A stretch of 10,513 nucleotides of DNA, taken from contig JAEZMI010000045.1 of the NCBI GenBank assembly GCA_023414975.1, positions 1 through 10,513 of the forward strand, written 5' to 3'. The notes beneath the pieces were generated by a model, which saw only the letters and a list, made by a program, of their open reading frames with translations, was not told the DNA's origin and made no database searches. The stretch's first letter is position 1, and each line of letters starts with the position of its first letter. The translations under genes and the position numbers were made by a program. Positions 1-6,433 of this stretch are shown piece after piece. Source of the DNA: Pseudomonadota bacterium (lineage in GTDB: Bacteria; Pseudomonadota; Alphaproteobacteria; Rhizobiales; Xanthobacteraceae).

Positions 1-31
1 GCCTCCGCTCCGGGCCTTTCCCGATCCGACG

Positions 32-64
32 AAAAAGGGCGCTGCCGCTGGCAGCGCCCTTTTT
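32..64. terminator. Bidirectional rho-independent terminator
   Basis: A perfect 15-bp inverted repeat (arms 32-46 and 50-64, loop GCT) has a GC-rich core, GGGCGCTGCC, flanked by five A on the left and five T on the right. Each strand therefore shows a GC hairpin followed by a U-tract, so it can stop transcription in both directions. On the minus strand it lies 82 bp after the stop codon of the aminotransferase gene. On the plus strand it would end a gene lying left of the window. A small second hairpin, TCGGCC-AGGC-GGCCGA (95-110), lies between it and the aminotransferase stop and has no U-tract. Nothing else is recognisable in 1-145. Confidence 0.93.
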
Positions 65-145
65 GTTGTCTTTTCGCCTCGGGGCCCGTCCCGATCGGCC
101 AGGCGGCCGACCGGAAGGCGCGGGCGCGGTCCGTGCCGTTCGCGC

Positions 146-1528
146 TCAGGCGGCCAGCAGCTTCTGGCTCACCGCCCAGTCGAGCGTCTTGTCGAGCGCG
201 CGGGTGAGGCGATCGAACAGCTCGTCGATCTCCGCCGGCGAGATGACCAGCGGCGGGCAGATGGTGACGGCGTCGCCGAACACGTTGCGCACGATCAGCC
301 CCTCGGCCTGGGCGAAGGCGACGCATTTGGCGGCGAGGCCCAGCTTCGGGTCGAACTGCTGCTTGGTCTTCTTGTCGGCGACGATCTCGATCGCCGCGAC
401 AAGCCCGGCGCCGCGCGCCTCGCCGACCAGCGGGTGGTCCTCCAGCGCCGCCCGGCGGGCGACGAACTGCGGAATCTTGGCGCGTACCCGCTCGAAGATG
501 CTCTCGCGCTCGTAAATCTCCAGCGTCTTCAGCGCTACGGCGGCGGCCACCGGATGACCGGAATAGGTGTAGCCATGGCCGAAATTGCCCAGCTTGCGGC
601 TCTCGTCCACCATCGCCTGGTACATGTCCTCGGGGATCATCACGCCGCCGATCGGCTGATAGGCCGAGGACAGCGCCTTGGCGATCGAGATGGAGTGAGG
701 CTTCATCTCCATGGCCTCGCAGCCAAAGGCCGTGCCCAGGCGCCCGAAGCCGGTGATGACCTCGTCGCCGATGAAGAACACGTCGTACTTGGCGAGCACT
801 TCCTGGATCTTCGGGTAGTAGGTCTTCGGCGGCACGATCACGCCGCCCGCGCCCATGACCGGCTCGGCGATGAAGGCGGCGACCGTTTCCGGTCCCTCCG
901 CGAGGATCAGCGCTTCGAGATCGGCGGCGAGGCGGGTGGCGAAGGCTTCCTCGGTCTCGCCCGCCTCGGCCTGCCGGTAATAATGCGGGCAGGTGGTGTG
1001 GCGCACGCCGGCGATCGGCAGGTCGAAATCGTTGTGGTTGCCGGGCAGGCCGGTGAGCGATGCCGAGGCGATGGTGACGCCGTGATAGCCGCGCATGCGG
1101 GCGATGATCTTCTTCTTCTTCGGCCGGCCGAGGGCGTTGTTCATGTACCAGACGAGCTTCATCTGGGTGTCGTTGGCTTCCGAGCCGGACGAGGTGAAGA
1201 ACACCTTGGAAACCGGGATCGGCGCCATCTCCTTCAGCTTCTCGGCGAGTTCGATGGCCGGGTCATGGCTCTTGCCGCCGAAGATGTGGGTGAAGGGCAG
1301 CTTGCGCATCTGCGTCGCCGCCGCTTCCACCAGTTCCTCATTGCCGTAGCCGAGCGCGGTGCACCACAGGCCCGCCATGCCTTCCAGATAGGGCTTGCCG
1401 TCGACGTCGTGCACCCAAACCCCCTTGCCCGTGTCGAGAATGAGCGGGCCGGTCTCGCGGATGGTGGCGAGGTTCGTATAGGGGTGGATCAGCGTCTCGA
1501 CATCGCGGGTCTGCAGGTTGGTCAGCAT
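146..1528 (-). CDS. Class III (omega-type) PLP-dependent aminotransferase
   Basis: The 460-residue product is a fold-type I, PLP-dependent aminotransferase of class III, a cytoplasmic enzyme that typically moves an amino group from an omega-amino acid or amine to pyruvate. Visible signatures are M-A-G-L-W-C at 51-56, the phosphate-binding SSGSEAND at 113-120, Y-H-G at 148-150, AEPVMGAGG at 221-229, the PLP-pyridine aspartate D255 in GDEVITGFGR, and the Schiff-base lysine K284 in SIAKALSS. W55 and R414 (in L-I-V-R) match in position the substrate-pocket Trp and the flipping Arg of the Chromobacterium violaceum omega-transaminase, as I recall that sequence. This argues for the omega-amino acid:pyruvate group rather than ornithine or acetylornithine aminotransferases. 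The length is normal. The ATG has GGAG (1537-1540) 8 nt upstream. No catabolic partner genes adjoin it, so the substrate (beta-alanine, GABA, taurine or a diamine) cannot be decided. Confidence 0.93.
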   Translation of the reverse strand: MLTNLQTRDVETLIHPYTNLATIRETGPLILDTGKGVWVHDVDGKPYLEGMAGLWCTALGYGNEELVEAAATQMRKLPFTHIFGGKSHDPAIELAEKLKEMAPIPVSKVFFTSSGSEANDTQMKLVWYMNNALGRPKKKKIIARMRGYHGVTIASASLTGLPGNHNDFDLPIAGVRHTTCPHYYRQAEAGETEEAFATRLAADLEALILAEGPETVAAFIAEPVMGAGGVIVPPKTYYPKIQEVLAKYDVFFIGDEVITGFGRLGTAFGCEAMEMKPHSISIAKALSSAYQPIGGVMIPEDMYQAMVDESRKLGNFGHGYTYSGHPVAAAVALKTLEIYERESIFERVRAKIPQFVARRAALEDHPLVGEARGAGLVAAIEIVADKKTKQQFDPKLGLAAKCVAFAQAEGLIVRNVFGDAVTICPPLVISPAEIDELFDRLTRALDKTLDWAVSQKLLAA

Positions 1529-1534
1529 AAGCGA

Positions 1535-1542
1535 GGCTCCAG
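1535..1542 (-). promoter_or_regulatory. Ribosome binding site of the aminotransferase gene
   Basis: Read on the minus strand, TCTGGAGCC places a GGAG core 8 nt before the ATG at 1528. This supports that start and argues against extension upstream. The 95-bp gap to the extensin-like gene's stop holds no convincing sigma-70 promoter; the best candidate, TTTCGG-17-TAGGCT, is weak. Read-through from the extensin-like gene therefore remains possible. Confidence 0.7.
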
Positions 1543-1623
1543 AAAGGTCCGAAGCCCCAGCCTAGTGCCTGCGCGTCCGAGCCGAAAGGCCATCCTTCGC
1601 AGCATGCCGCAGCGGCGGGTCGA

Positions 1624-3042
1624 TCAGGGTGCCGGCTTCGGGGGCGCGGGTGTCGCGTCGGCCGGGGTCTCGCCAGCCTTCGGCGGAGCGTCGGCGGGAC
1701 GCGCGGGCGGCGTGGGGGCCGCGGCGGGCGCCGATTCCGGCGCCTTGGGCGGCGGGCCGGCGACAGCCCATTGGCACAGCACCGCACCGCTGCGGCGCTG
1801 CGCGCGGTCGAGATGCAGGTGCTGCTCGTGGTAGCCGTCCGAGCCCGGCCCGAGAATGGTGGTGAAATCGGCGCAGGCGTCCGTCTTCAGCGTCTCGCGG
1901 AAGGCAATCGGCATGGCGACTTCCCTGGAAGCGCCGGACGCCGGCGTGCCGATGACGACGCGGCGCCCGTCTTCCAGCGCGAGCCCGCGCAGATCGATGG
2001 CATTGCCGCGCCCGTGTTCGCTGATCTTGGCGCCGGCCACGCGGTTGCGCGGGCGGCACTGCTGGGACGCGGCGACCATCACGCCGGCGAGTTTCGAGCC
2101 CAGCGTGGCGGTGGAAGGGTCCACCTTCTCGCGCAGCCAGTGGGCAACGCTCGCGGCCATCTCGCAGCGCAGGACCGCCGCGGGTTCCAAGGGCACGAGC
2201 CGCCCGTCCTTCATCCGCACCGCGCTGAGGCTGACGCCGCGATCCACCGCGCAGGCCGCCTGCGTGGCGGTGACGGTGACGGGCGTGAACTCCCCGAGGT
2301 CATCGGCCGAGAGTTCGGGGCAAATGGTCGGCATCGCCGCCTTGGACGGGCCGGCGGGCGCGCTCTCCGGTGCGGGGGCGGGAGGCGGCAGCGCGGCGAC
2401 CCGCTGTTCCGCCTGCTGTTTCTCCTGCTGTTGGGCCTGCTCTTGCGCCGGCACAGAAGGGCGCGCCGGGGGCAGGGGCACGGCTGCCTTTTCCGGCGTC
2501 GCGGCCGTCGTGGGTGTGGCAGTTGAGGGTGTGGCAGTTGAGGGTGTGGCGTTTTCCGCCGCGTGGTCCGGCGAACCGTCTTCCGCCCCCGCCGCCTCCT
2601 TCCCGGCGTCTTCGGTGCTTGCCGCCGCCTGCCGCCGGTCCTGCGGCAAGGGCTTTTCGTCGCCGCGCGGCGGGGCAAAGGGCGCGGGAAGCGCGGCGAC
2701 GCGCACGGCGTCCGGGGCGGCGGGAGGCGTCGGCGCGGTGGCCGTGGGAGTTTCCGGAGCGGGCGCGGGGGACGCGCTGGTCGCTGCCGTTGCGCTCTCT
2801 TCCGCCGGGCGCGGCAGCGGCAGCGGGGCCGTTGCCGGCAACGCACGGCGACGGACGGTGCGAGCGGGCTTCGCCGGGCCGAACCACTCGCCGACCTGCC
2901 GGTTCAGCGCGCGGCCGGCCTCGTCGAAGCCGCTGCCGATGCCCTTGAGCGTATCGGCGCCGGCCGGGGTTGCGAGCAGGACGGCAATGGCCGTGAGGGT
3001 GGGAAGCCGCAGGCGGCGCGATGGGAGCCTCGGAAAATCCAT
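1624..3042 (-). CDS. Exported extensin-like protein with proline/alanine-rich flanks
   Basis: The 472-residue product starts with a signal peptide (RRLRLPTLTAIAVLLATPAGA, likely cleavage near 29). A long disordered Pro/Ala/Thr-rich segment (about 56-240) follows, then a folded Extensin-like_C domain (about 241-424), then a second proline-rich tail (425-472). The domain carries SEHGRGNAID (341-350) and HEQHLHLD (405-412), giving H343, D350 and H408/H410. This resembles the zinc site of M15-type peptidases, to which the family is structurally related. C241, C264, C293, C329, C390 and C423 could form disulphides in the periplasm. A role in peptidoglycan or cell-wall binding or cleavage is likely but unproven. 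I chose the ATG at 3042 because it immediately precedes the signal peptide and has GAGAGGG about 10 nt upstream. An in-frame ATG at 3078 would add 12 residues, and the open frame runs further only by chance. A 15-bp duplication lies within the linker. Confidence 0.85.
   Translation of the reverse strand: MDFPRLPSRRLRLPTLTAIAVLLATPAGADTLKGIGSGFDEAGRALNRQVGEWFGPAKPARTVRRRALPATAPLPLPRPAEESATAATSASPAPAPETPTATAPTPPAAPDAVRVAALPAPFAPPRGDEKPLPQDRRQAAASTEDAGKEAAGAEDGSPDHAAENATPSTATPSTATPTTAATPEKAAVPLPPARPSVPAQEQAQQQEKQQAEQRVAALPPPAPAPESAPAGPSKAAMPTICPELSADDLGEFTPVTVTATQAACAVDRGVSLSAVRMKDGRLVPLEPAAVLRCEMAASVAHWLREKVDPSTATLGSKLAGVMVAASQQCRPRNRVAGAKISEHGRGNAIDLRGLALEDGRRVVIGTPASGASREVAMPIAFRETLKTDACADFTTILGPGSDGYHEQHLHLDRAQRRSGAVLCQWAVAGPPPKAPESAPAAAPTPPARPADAPPKAGETPADATPAPPKPAP
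2512..2550. repeat. In-frame 15-bp tandem repeat in the extensin-like linker
   Basis: Two perfect copies of GGGTGTGGCAGTTGA (2512-2526 and 2527-2541) are followed by a 9-bp partial copy (2542-2550). The unit is a multiple of three and encodes the five-residue period T-P-S-T-A (around 166-177 of the extensin-like protein). Copy-number changes would lengthen or shorten the linker without breaking the frame. Perfect identity at the DNA level indicates a recent duplication, as opposed to selection on protein sequence alone. Confidence 0.9.
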
Positions 3043-3087
3043 GCTATCAGGCCCTCTCTCTTCTGTTCGGCCGGGCATCGACTTACC
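3043..3087. promoter_or_regulatory. 45-bp divergent intergenic region (extensin-like gene / HAD gene)
   Basis: Only 45 bp separate the ATG of the extensin-like gene (3042, minus) from the GTG of the HAD gene (3088, plus). Two complete sigma-70 promoters do not fit, so at least one promoter must lie inside the opposite gene. I find no good -35/-10 pair on either strand. The minus strand has GAGAGGG as a ribosome binding site. The plus strand has no clear Shine-Dalgarno before the GTG. Confidence 0.5.
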
Positions 3088-3795
3088 GTGAACGCTCCAC
3101 GCGCCATTCTGTTCGACAAGGACGGTACCCTGGTCGATTTCGACCGCACCTGGGGCCCGGCCGCCGGGGCGGTGATGGCCGCGTTGGCGGGCGACGACGC
3201 GCAGGCTCTCGGCGCGCTGCATGAGGTCAGCCATTACATCCCCGCCGAGCGCCGCTTCCGGCAGACCTCGCCGCTGATCGCCGGTTCGTCGCGGCAGTAC
3301 GGCCCGGCCTGGGCCGAGGTGCTCGGGCGCGCCGCGGACCTTGATTTCTTCCGGGAGGTCGACCGCCTCTTCGTTCAGGAAGGCCGGCGCTATCTCACCC
3401 CGCTCGGGGAGCCGGCGCAGACGCTGGCGCGCTTTCGCGACGTGGGGCTGCCGCTCGGCATCGCCACCAATGACGCCGAGGCCAATGCCCGCATCCAGGC
3501 GGATATCCTCGGTCTCGCCCCGCTGCTCGACGCCGTTTACGGGCATGATTCCGGCTATGGTTCCAAGCCGGCGCCCGGCATGGTCGAGGCCTTCGCCCGC
3601 CTCACGGGGCTCAGGCCCGGCGAGATCGCGCTGGTGGGCGACACCCGCCACGACCTCGACACGGCGAGGGCGGCGGGCGCGCAGGCGATCCTCGTGCGCT
3701 GCGGCCCGCAGCCGGTGGACGGATTCGCGGATGAGGCGGACATGATCGTCGATTCGGTCGAGCACCTTGCTGACCTGATGCTTGAGCGCGTGTGA
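3088..3795 (+). CDS. HAD-superfamily phosphatase, phosphoglycolate phosphatase-like
   Basis: The 235-residue product is a complete HAD hydrolase with a C1-type helical cap, a soluble phosphatase acting through an aspartyl-phosphate and Mg2+. All four motifs are present: I, DKDGTLVD at 10-17 (nucleophile D10, acid/base D12); II, T127 in IATND; III, K160 in GSKPAPGM; IV, GDTRHD with D185 and D189. The cap lies at about 19-110. The fold and length match Gph/phosphoglycolate-phosphatase-like enzymes, but substrates of this group cannot be read from sequence. The GTG at 3088 puts motif I at the usual distance from the N-terminus. The reading frame continues upstream to 2563, but only opposite the extensin-like gene, and contains no plausible start near the motif. 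No strong ribosome binding site is visible, so translation may be weak or the mRNA leaderless. A DUF1499 gene follows after 11 bp. Confidence 0.88.
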   Translation: MNAPRAILFDKDGTLVDFDRTWGPAAGAVMAALAGDDAQALGALHEVSHYIPAERRFRQTSPLIAGSSRQYGPAWAEVLGRAADLDFFREVDRLFVQEGRRYLTPLGEPAQTLARFRDVGLPLGIATNDAEANARIQADILGLAPLLDAVYGHDSGYGSKPAPGMVEAFARLTGLRPGEIALVGDTRHDLDTARAAGAQAILVRCGPQPVDGFADEADMIVDSVEHLADLMLERV

Positions 3796-3806
3796 GGGCA
3801 GCAGCG

Positions 3807-4592
3807 ATGGTCCGCCGGCGGCTCTATATCGAGGAACGCGTCTCCCGGCTTGCCGTCTGGAGCCTGCGCGCGGCCGTGTTCGCCTTGCCGGTGACGGCCA
3901 TCGCGCTCGCGCTCTATGCCACCGAGACGCTCGATTTCCGCAGCGCGGTCTATGCGGTGCTGGCGGGCGTCGGGCTTTCCGTTCTGGCCCTGCTGCTCGC
4001 CTTCGCCGGGTTCGTGGTGATCTGGAACGAGGGACTGCGCGGGCTCGGCCGGGTGATCGGCGCGGCGGCGCTGGCGCTCCTTCTCATCGCCCCGACCGCG
4101 ACCGTGGCGGCGCTGAGCGTCGGCCTGCCCCCCCTGCACGACATCACCACCGATGTGGAGGATCCGCCCGCCTTCCTCGCGCTCGGCACGCTGCGCTCAC
4201 GGGCGGCGAACGACCTCGCCTATGACCGGGCAGGCGCGGCCGCCGAGCAGGCCGACGCCTATCCCGGCATCAAGCCGATGACGTTCGACGTGCCGCCCGA
4301 CGACATCTACAAGACGCTGCTCGCCCTGGTGACGCGGCATAAATGGCTGGTGGTCGATGCCGTGCCGCCGCGCGGCGGGCAGCGCGAGGGGCGGATCGAG
4401 GCGGTGGCGCGGGCGCTCCCCTTCGGTTTGCGGGACGATGTCGTCATTCGCATCCGCCGCACCGCCGAGGGCACCAAGGTCGACATGCGCTCGGTCTCGC
4501 GCAATTCCGACCGCGACTTCGGCTCGAACGCCCGCCGGATCGATCAGCTCTTCACGGAGCTTGCCGACGCGCAGGGCCGTGCGCGCCGCTGA
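3807..4592 (+). CDS. DUF1499 family membrane protein
   Basis: The 261-residue product has a basic N-terminus, three predicted membrane helices (about 15-38, 47-73 and 82-105) and a soluble C-terminal DUF1499 domain (about 107-256). The family pattern shows in D-I-T-T-D-V-E-D-P-P (112-121), F-D-V-P (160-163) and SVSRNSDRDFGSNARRI (229-245). The function of DUF1499 is unknown. I chose the ATG at 3807 because GAGG (3794-3797) sits 9 nt upstream. A GTG at 3792, overlapping the HAD stop codon, would add five residues. Either way, translation is probably coupled to the HAD gene, and the two form a two-gene operon. The three-helix N-terminus plus soluble domain is a common arrangement in alphaproteobacteria as I recall it. 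Confidence 0.85.
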   Translation: MVRRRLYIEERVSRLAVWSLRAAVFALPVTAIALALYATETLDFRSAVYAVLAGVGLSVLALLLAFAGFVVIWNEGLRGLGRVIGAAALALLLIAPTATVAALSVGLPPLHDITTDVEDPPAFLALGTLRSRAANDLAYDRAGAAAEQADAYPGIKPMTFDVPPDDIYKTLLALVTRHKWLVVDAVPPRGGQREGRIEAVARALPFGLRDDVVIRIRRTAEGTKVDMRSVSRNSDRDFGSNARRIDQLFTELADAQGRARR

Positions 4593-4601
4593 CGGCGCAG
4601 G

Positions 4602-4623
4602 CTGATCGGTAGATGCCGATCGG
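4602..4623. other. Hairpin between convergent genes
   Basis: CTGATCGG (4602-4609), loop TAGATG, then CCGATCGG (4616-4623) gives an 8-bp stem with one G-T wobble. It sits in the 44-bp gap between the DUF1499 stop and the stop of the convergent MBL gene, where a shared terminator would be expected. Neither strand has a U-tract after it, so it is not a classical intrinsic terminator. Confidence 0.4.
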
Positions 4624-4636
4624 TCAGTCCTCTGGC

Positions 4637-5548
4637 TCACGCGAGGCGGAACGTGCCGTCGAAGGCGGGCGGGCCCTCGCTCAGCACCTGCGCGCGGCCG
4701 ACGAGATCTTCCAGATGCGCCAGCGTCGACAGGCCCGCCGCGGTGAAGAGCCGCGGGTCGAGGCCGATGTAAATCGCCCGCACGATGTCCGGTATGGTCA
4801 TGGGGCCGCGCGCCAGCGCCCGCAGGATGGCGCTCTCCCGCGCCACGCGGTGGCGGATATAGCGCTCGACGAAGGCATGTCCCTCACGCACCGGGCCCCC
4901 GTGGCCGGGCAGGTAGAGCCGTTCCGGCCGGTCCCTCAGGCGCTGGAGGGAGGCCATGTAGTCGCTCATCGCGCCATCGGGCGGCGCGACGATGGAAGTC
5001 GACCACGCCATCACGTGATCGCCCACGAAGATCAGGCCGGCGCCCTTCAGCGCGAAGGCCATGTGATTGGCGGTGTGTCCGGGTGTGGCGAGCGCGGTGA
5101 GCGTCCAGCCGTGACCTTCGACGCACGCCCCGTCGGCCAGCGCCACGTTGGGCAGGAAGGCCCGGTCGGCGGCGGCGTCGAGCGTGTTGACCTCGCCGAG
5201 ATGGAGCTCGCGCGCCGGCCGGTGCGGCCCCTCGCCATAGGTCGCGGCGCCGGTCCGCGCGATGAGGGCGGGAAGCGCTCCGCTGTGGTCGCGATGGGTG
5301 TGGGTGAGAAAGACATGAGTGACCGTCTCTCCCGCCACCGCGGCCAGCAGGGCGGCGAGATGGGCCGGATCGTCCGGGCCGGGATCGATGATCGCGACCT
5401 CGCCCCGCCCGACGATGTAGCTGCAGGTGCCGGTGAAGGTGAACGGCCCCGCGTTTGGCGCGAGCACGCGGCGCACGCCGGGCGCTACCTCCTCGGCGAC
5501 GCCGGGCACGGCGTCGAAGGCGCGGTCGAACGGGATGTCCTCGGCCAT
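4637..5548 (-). CDS. Metallo-beta-lactamase-fold hydrolase, LACTB2-like
   Basis: The 303-residue product has an N-terminal MBL domain and a C-terminal winged-helix-like domain (about 230-295), the architecture of LACTB2-type hydrolases. A dinuclear zinc site is complete: H83, H85, D87 and H88 in HTHRDH, H158 in P-G-H-T-A-N-H, D177 in V-G-D-H, and H216 in L-P-G-H-G-G-P. Relatives include RNA endonucleases and small-molecule (thio)ester hydrolases; the substrate cannot be chosen here and an antibiotic-hydrolysing role is unlikely. The ATG at 5548 is fixed by a strong GGAGGA (5557-5562) 8 nt upstream. The open frame continues to 5722 only through the repeat region. It is divergent from the carbonic anhydrase gene and convergent with the DUF1499 gene, so it is probably a single transcription unit. 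No signal peptide is seen. Confidence 0.9.
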   Translation of the reverse strand: MAEDIPFDRAFDAVPGVAEEVAPGVRRVLAPNAGPFTFTGTCSYIVGRGEVAIIDPGPDDPAHLAALLAAVAGETVTHVFLTHTHRDHSGALPALIARTGAATYGEGPHRPARELHLGEVNTLDAAADRAFLPNVALADGACVEGHGWTLTALATPGHTANHMAFALKGAGLIFVGDHVMAWSTSIVAPPDGAMSDYMASLQRLRDRPERLYLPGHGGPVREGHAFVERYIRHRVARESAILRALARGPMTIPDIVRAIYIGLDPRLFTAAGLSTLAHLEDLVGRAQVLSEGPPAFDGTFRLA

Positions 5549-5556
5549 GGCGCTGG

Positions 5557-5562
5557 TCCTCC
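5557..5562 (-). promoter_or_regulatory. Strong ribosome binding site deciding the MBL start
   Basis: On the minus strand GGAGGA lies 8 nt before the ATG at 5548. It is one of the best Shine-Dalgarno matches in the window and rules against the 58-residue-longer open frame reaching 5722. Confidence 0.85.
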
Positions 5563-5602
5563 GCAGGTGCGGGCCCCCGCCGTGGGGTAACCCAGACGCA
5601 GC

Positions 5603-5640
5603 GGCCTGTCGAGTTGGCCTGTCGAGTTGGCCTGTCGAGC
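5603..5640. repeat. Three tandem copies of a 13-bp repeat
   Basis: GGCCTGTCGAGTT occurs at 5603-5615 and 5616-5628, and a 12-bp third copy (the last bases differ) at 5629-5640. The copies are perfect and directly abutting, and lie in the shared leader of the divergent MBL and carbonic anhydrase genes, outside coding sequence. Read on the minus strand, each unit contains CTCGACA, close to the alphaproteobacterial -35 element CTTGACA. The copy nearest the MBL gene sits 17 nt before TACCCC (5584-5589). The array may be repeated operators, repeated -35 elements, or a simple slippage product. Confidence 0.9.
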
Positions 5641-5666
5641 GGGGAAACGCGTCCCCGGTGGGCGAG

Positions 5667-5694
5667 AGCCGGCCCGGCTTGCCGCAGGCCGGCT
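5667..5694. other. Nested GC-rich hairpin in the carbonic anhydrase leader
   Basis: AGCCGGCC (5667-5674) pairs perfectly with GGCCGGCT (5687-5694). Inside it CGG (5675-5677) pairs with CCG (5682-5684) around a CTTG loop, leaving a two-base CA bulge. A weaker stem, GGGGA/TCCCC (5641-5645/5652-5656), precedes it. No U-tract follows on either strand, so a terminator is unlikely. It could be an operator or simply a palindromic extragenic element. Confidence 0.55.
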
Positions 5695-5703
5695 GACGGC
5701 ACG

Positions 5704-5738
5704 GCAGGATTGCCTCCTGCACGACACGCCTTTATGCA
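5704..5738 (+). promoter_or_regulatory. Candidate promoter and operator of the carbonic anhydrase gene
   Basis: TTGCCT (5710-5715), a 17-nt spacer and TATGCA (5733-5738) form a modest sigma-70-like promoter, about 30 nt before the carbonic anhydrase start. The -35 lies inside a perfect 6-bp inverted repeat, GCAGGA-TTGCC-TCCTGC (5704-5720), which could be a repressor or activator site. The match to the -10 consensus is only partial. Confidence 0.35.
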
Positions 5739-5768
5739 GCGAACGCGGCGCGCAGACGAGGGAAGACG

Positions 5769-6383
5769 ATGGAACAGCTGGTGGACGGCTATCGCCGGTT
5801 TCGCGAAAGCTCCTGGCCGGAGCGCAAGGCCCTGTTCGAGAAACTGGCGGCGCGCGGTCAACGGCCGCAAACGCTGGTCATCGCCTGCTCCGACAGCCGG
5901 GTCGACCCGAGCATGATCTTCGACGCCGGGCCGGGCGAGCTCTTCGTCGTGCGCAACGTCGCCAACATCGTTCCCCCCTATTCGACCCCGGACCACCACC
6001 ATCACGGCACGAGCGCCGCCATTGAATTCGCGGTTCGGGTGCTGGAGGTGCGGGAGATCGTGGTGATGGGCCACGCGCTGTGCGGCGGCGCGGGTGCTCT
6101 GATCGACGGCGTGCCCGAGGCGGCGTCGGACTTCCTGGCGGACTGGATCCGCATCGCCGCACCGGCGCGCGACATCGCGCTGAACCTGTCGAGTGACCCC
6201 GCCGAGCAGCGCCGCATTCTCGAACATCAGTGCGTGAAGCTGTCACTGCGCAATCTCGCCACCTTCCCTTGGATCAGGGAGCGGCTGGACGACGGGCGGC
6301 TCGTCCTGCACGGGGCCTACTTCGCCGTTGCCACCGGCGTGCTCGAGCGTCTCGGCGATGACGGGCTGTTCCGGCCGGCGTAA
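5769..6383 (+). CDS. Beta-class carbonic anhydrase
   Basis: The 204-residue product interconverts CO2 and bicarbonate, supplying bicarbonate to carboxylases and helping pH balance in the cytoplasm. The zinc site is complete: C40 with the D42-R44 dyad in A-C-S-D-S-R-V-D-P, and H102 and C105 in G-H-A-L-C-G-G. The strings FVVRNVANIVPP (59-70) and GTSAAIEFAVRVL (80-92) are typical of the family, and the length is normal for bacterial beta-CAs. The ATG follows GAGGGA (5758-5763), which fits a start at 5769. Unusual is a run of four histidines at 76-79, just before G-T-S-A-A, where relatives usually have one. It is divergent from the MBL gene and followed by a separately promoted DUF892 gene, so it is probably monocistronic. 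Confidence 0.95.
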   Translation: MEQLVDGYRRFRESSWPERKALFEKLAARGQRPQTLVIACSDSRVDPSMIFDAGPGELFVVRNVANIVPPYSTPDHHHHGTSAAIEFAVRVLEVREIVVMGHALCGGAGALIDGVPEAASDFLADWIRIAAPARDIALNLSSDPAEQRRILEHQCVKLSLRNLATFPWIRERLDDGRLVLHGAYFAVATGVLERLGDDGLFRPA

Positions 6384-6397
6384 CGGTTCGTTAGCCG
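6376..6397 (+). other. Hairpin at the carbonic anhydrase stop codon
   Basis: CGGC (6376-6379) and TAACG (6381-6385) pair with CGTTA (6389-6393) and GCCG (6394-6397) around a GTT loop, with a single bulged G. The stem includes the TAA stop codon. What follows is ACCTCTAAAAACC, without a T-run, so it may protect the 3' end or mark a factor-dependent stop but is not a classical intrinsic terminator. Confidence 0.35.
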
Positions 6398-6433
6398 ACC
6401 TCTAAAAACCCGCACCCCCCGCTCCTCGGCGGT

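Noticed and set aside
434..1834. 466-codon open frame on the plus strand, antisense to the aminotransferase gene
   Set aside because: Arg/His/Gly-rich with no domain signature, and it runs through the stop and start regions of two real genes on the other strand.
2563..3087. N-terminal extension of the HAD phosphatase by 175 codons
   Set aside because: Antisense to the extensin-like gene with shadow composition; HAD motif I belongs near the N-terminus.
3043..3765. N-terminal extension of the extensin-like gene by 241 codons
   Set aside because: It would run antisense through the HAD gene and bury the signal peptide; the ATG at 3042 directly precedes a good signal sequence.
4637..5548. Reading the MBL-fold protein as an antibiotic-hydrolysing beta-lactamase
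   Set aside because: No signal peptide, and it has the C-terminal winged-helix-like domain and HTHRDH motif of LACTB2-type hydrolases.
5603..5640. CRISPR-like array
   Set aside because: The 13-bp units abut without spacers and no cas genes are present.
4884..6227. 447-codon open frame on the minus strand spanning the MBL gene, the leader and part of the carbonic anhydrase gene
   Set aside because: It crosses two well-supported genes and the repeat-bearing intergenic region; its translation is arginine-rich shadow sequence.
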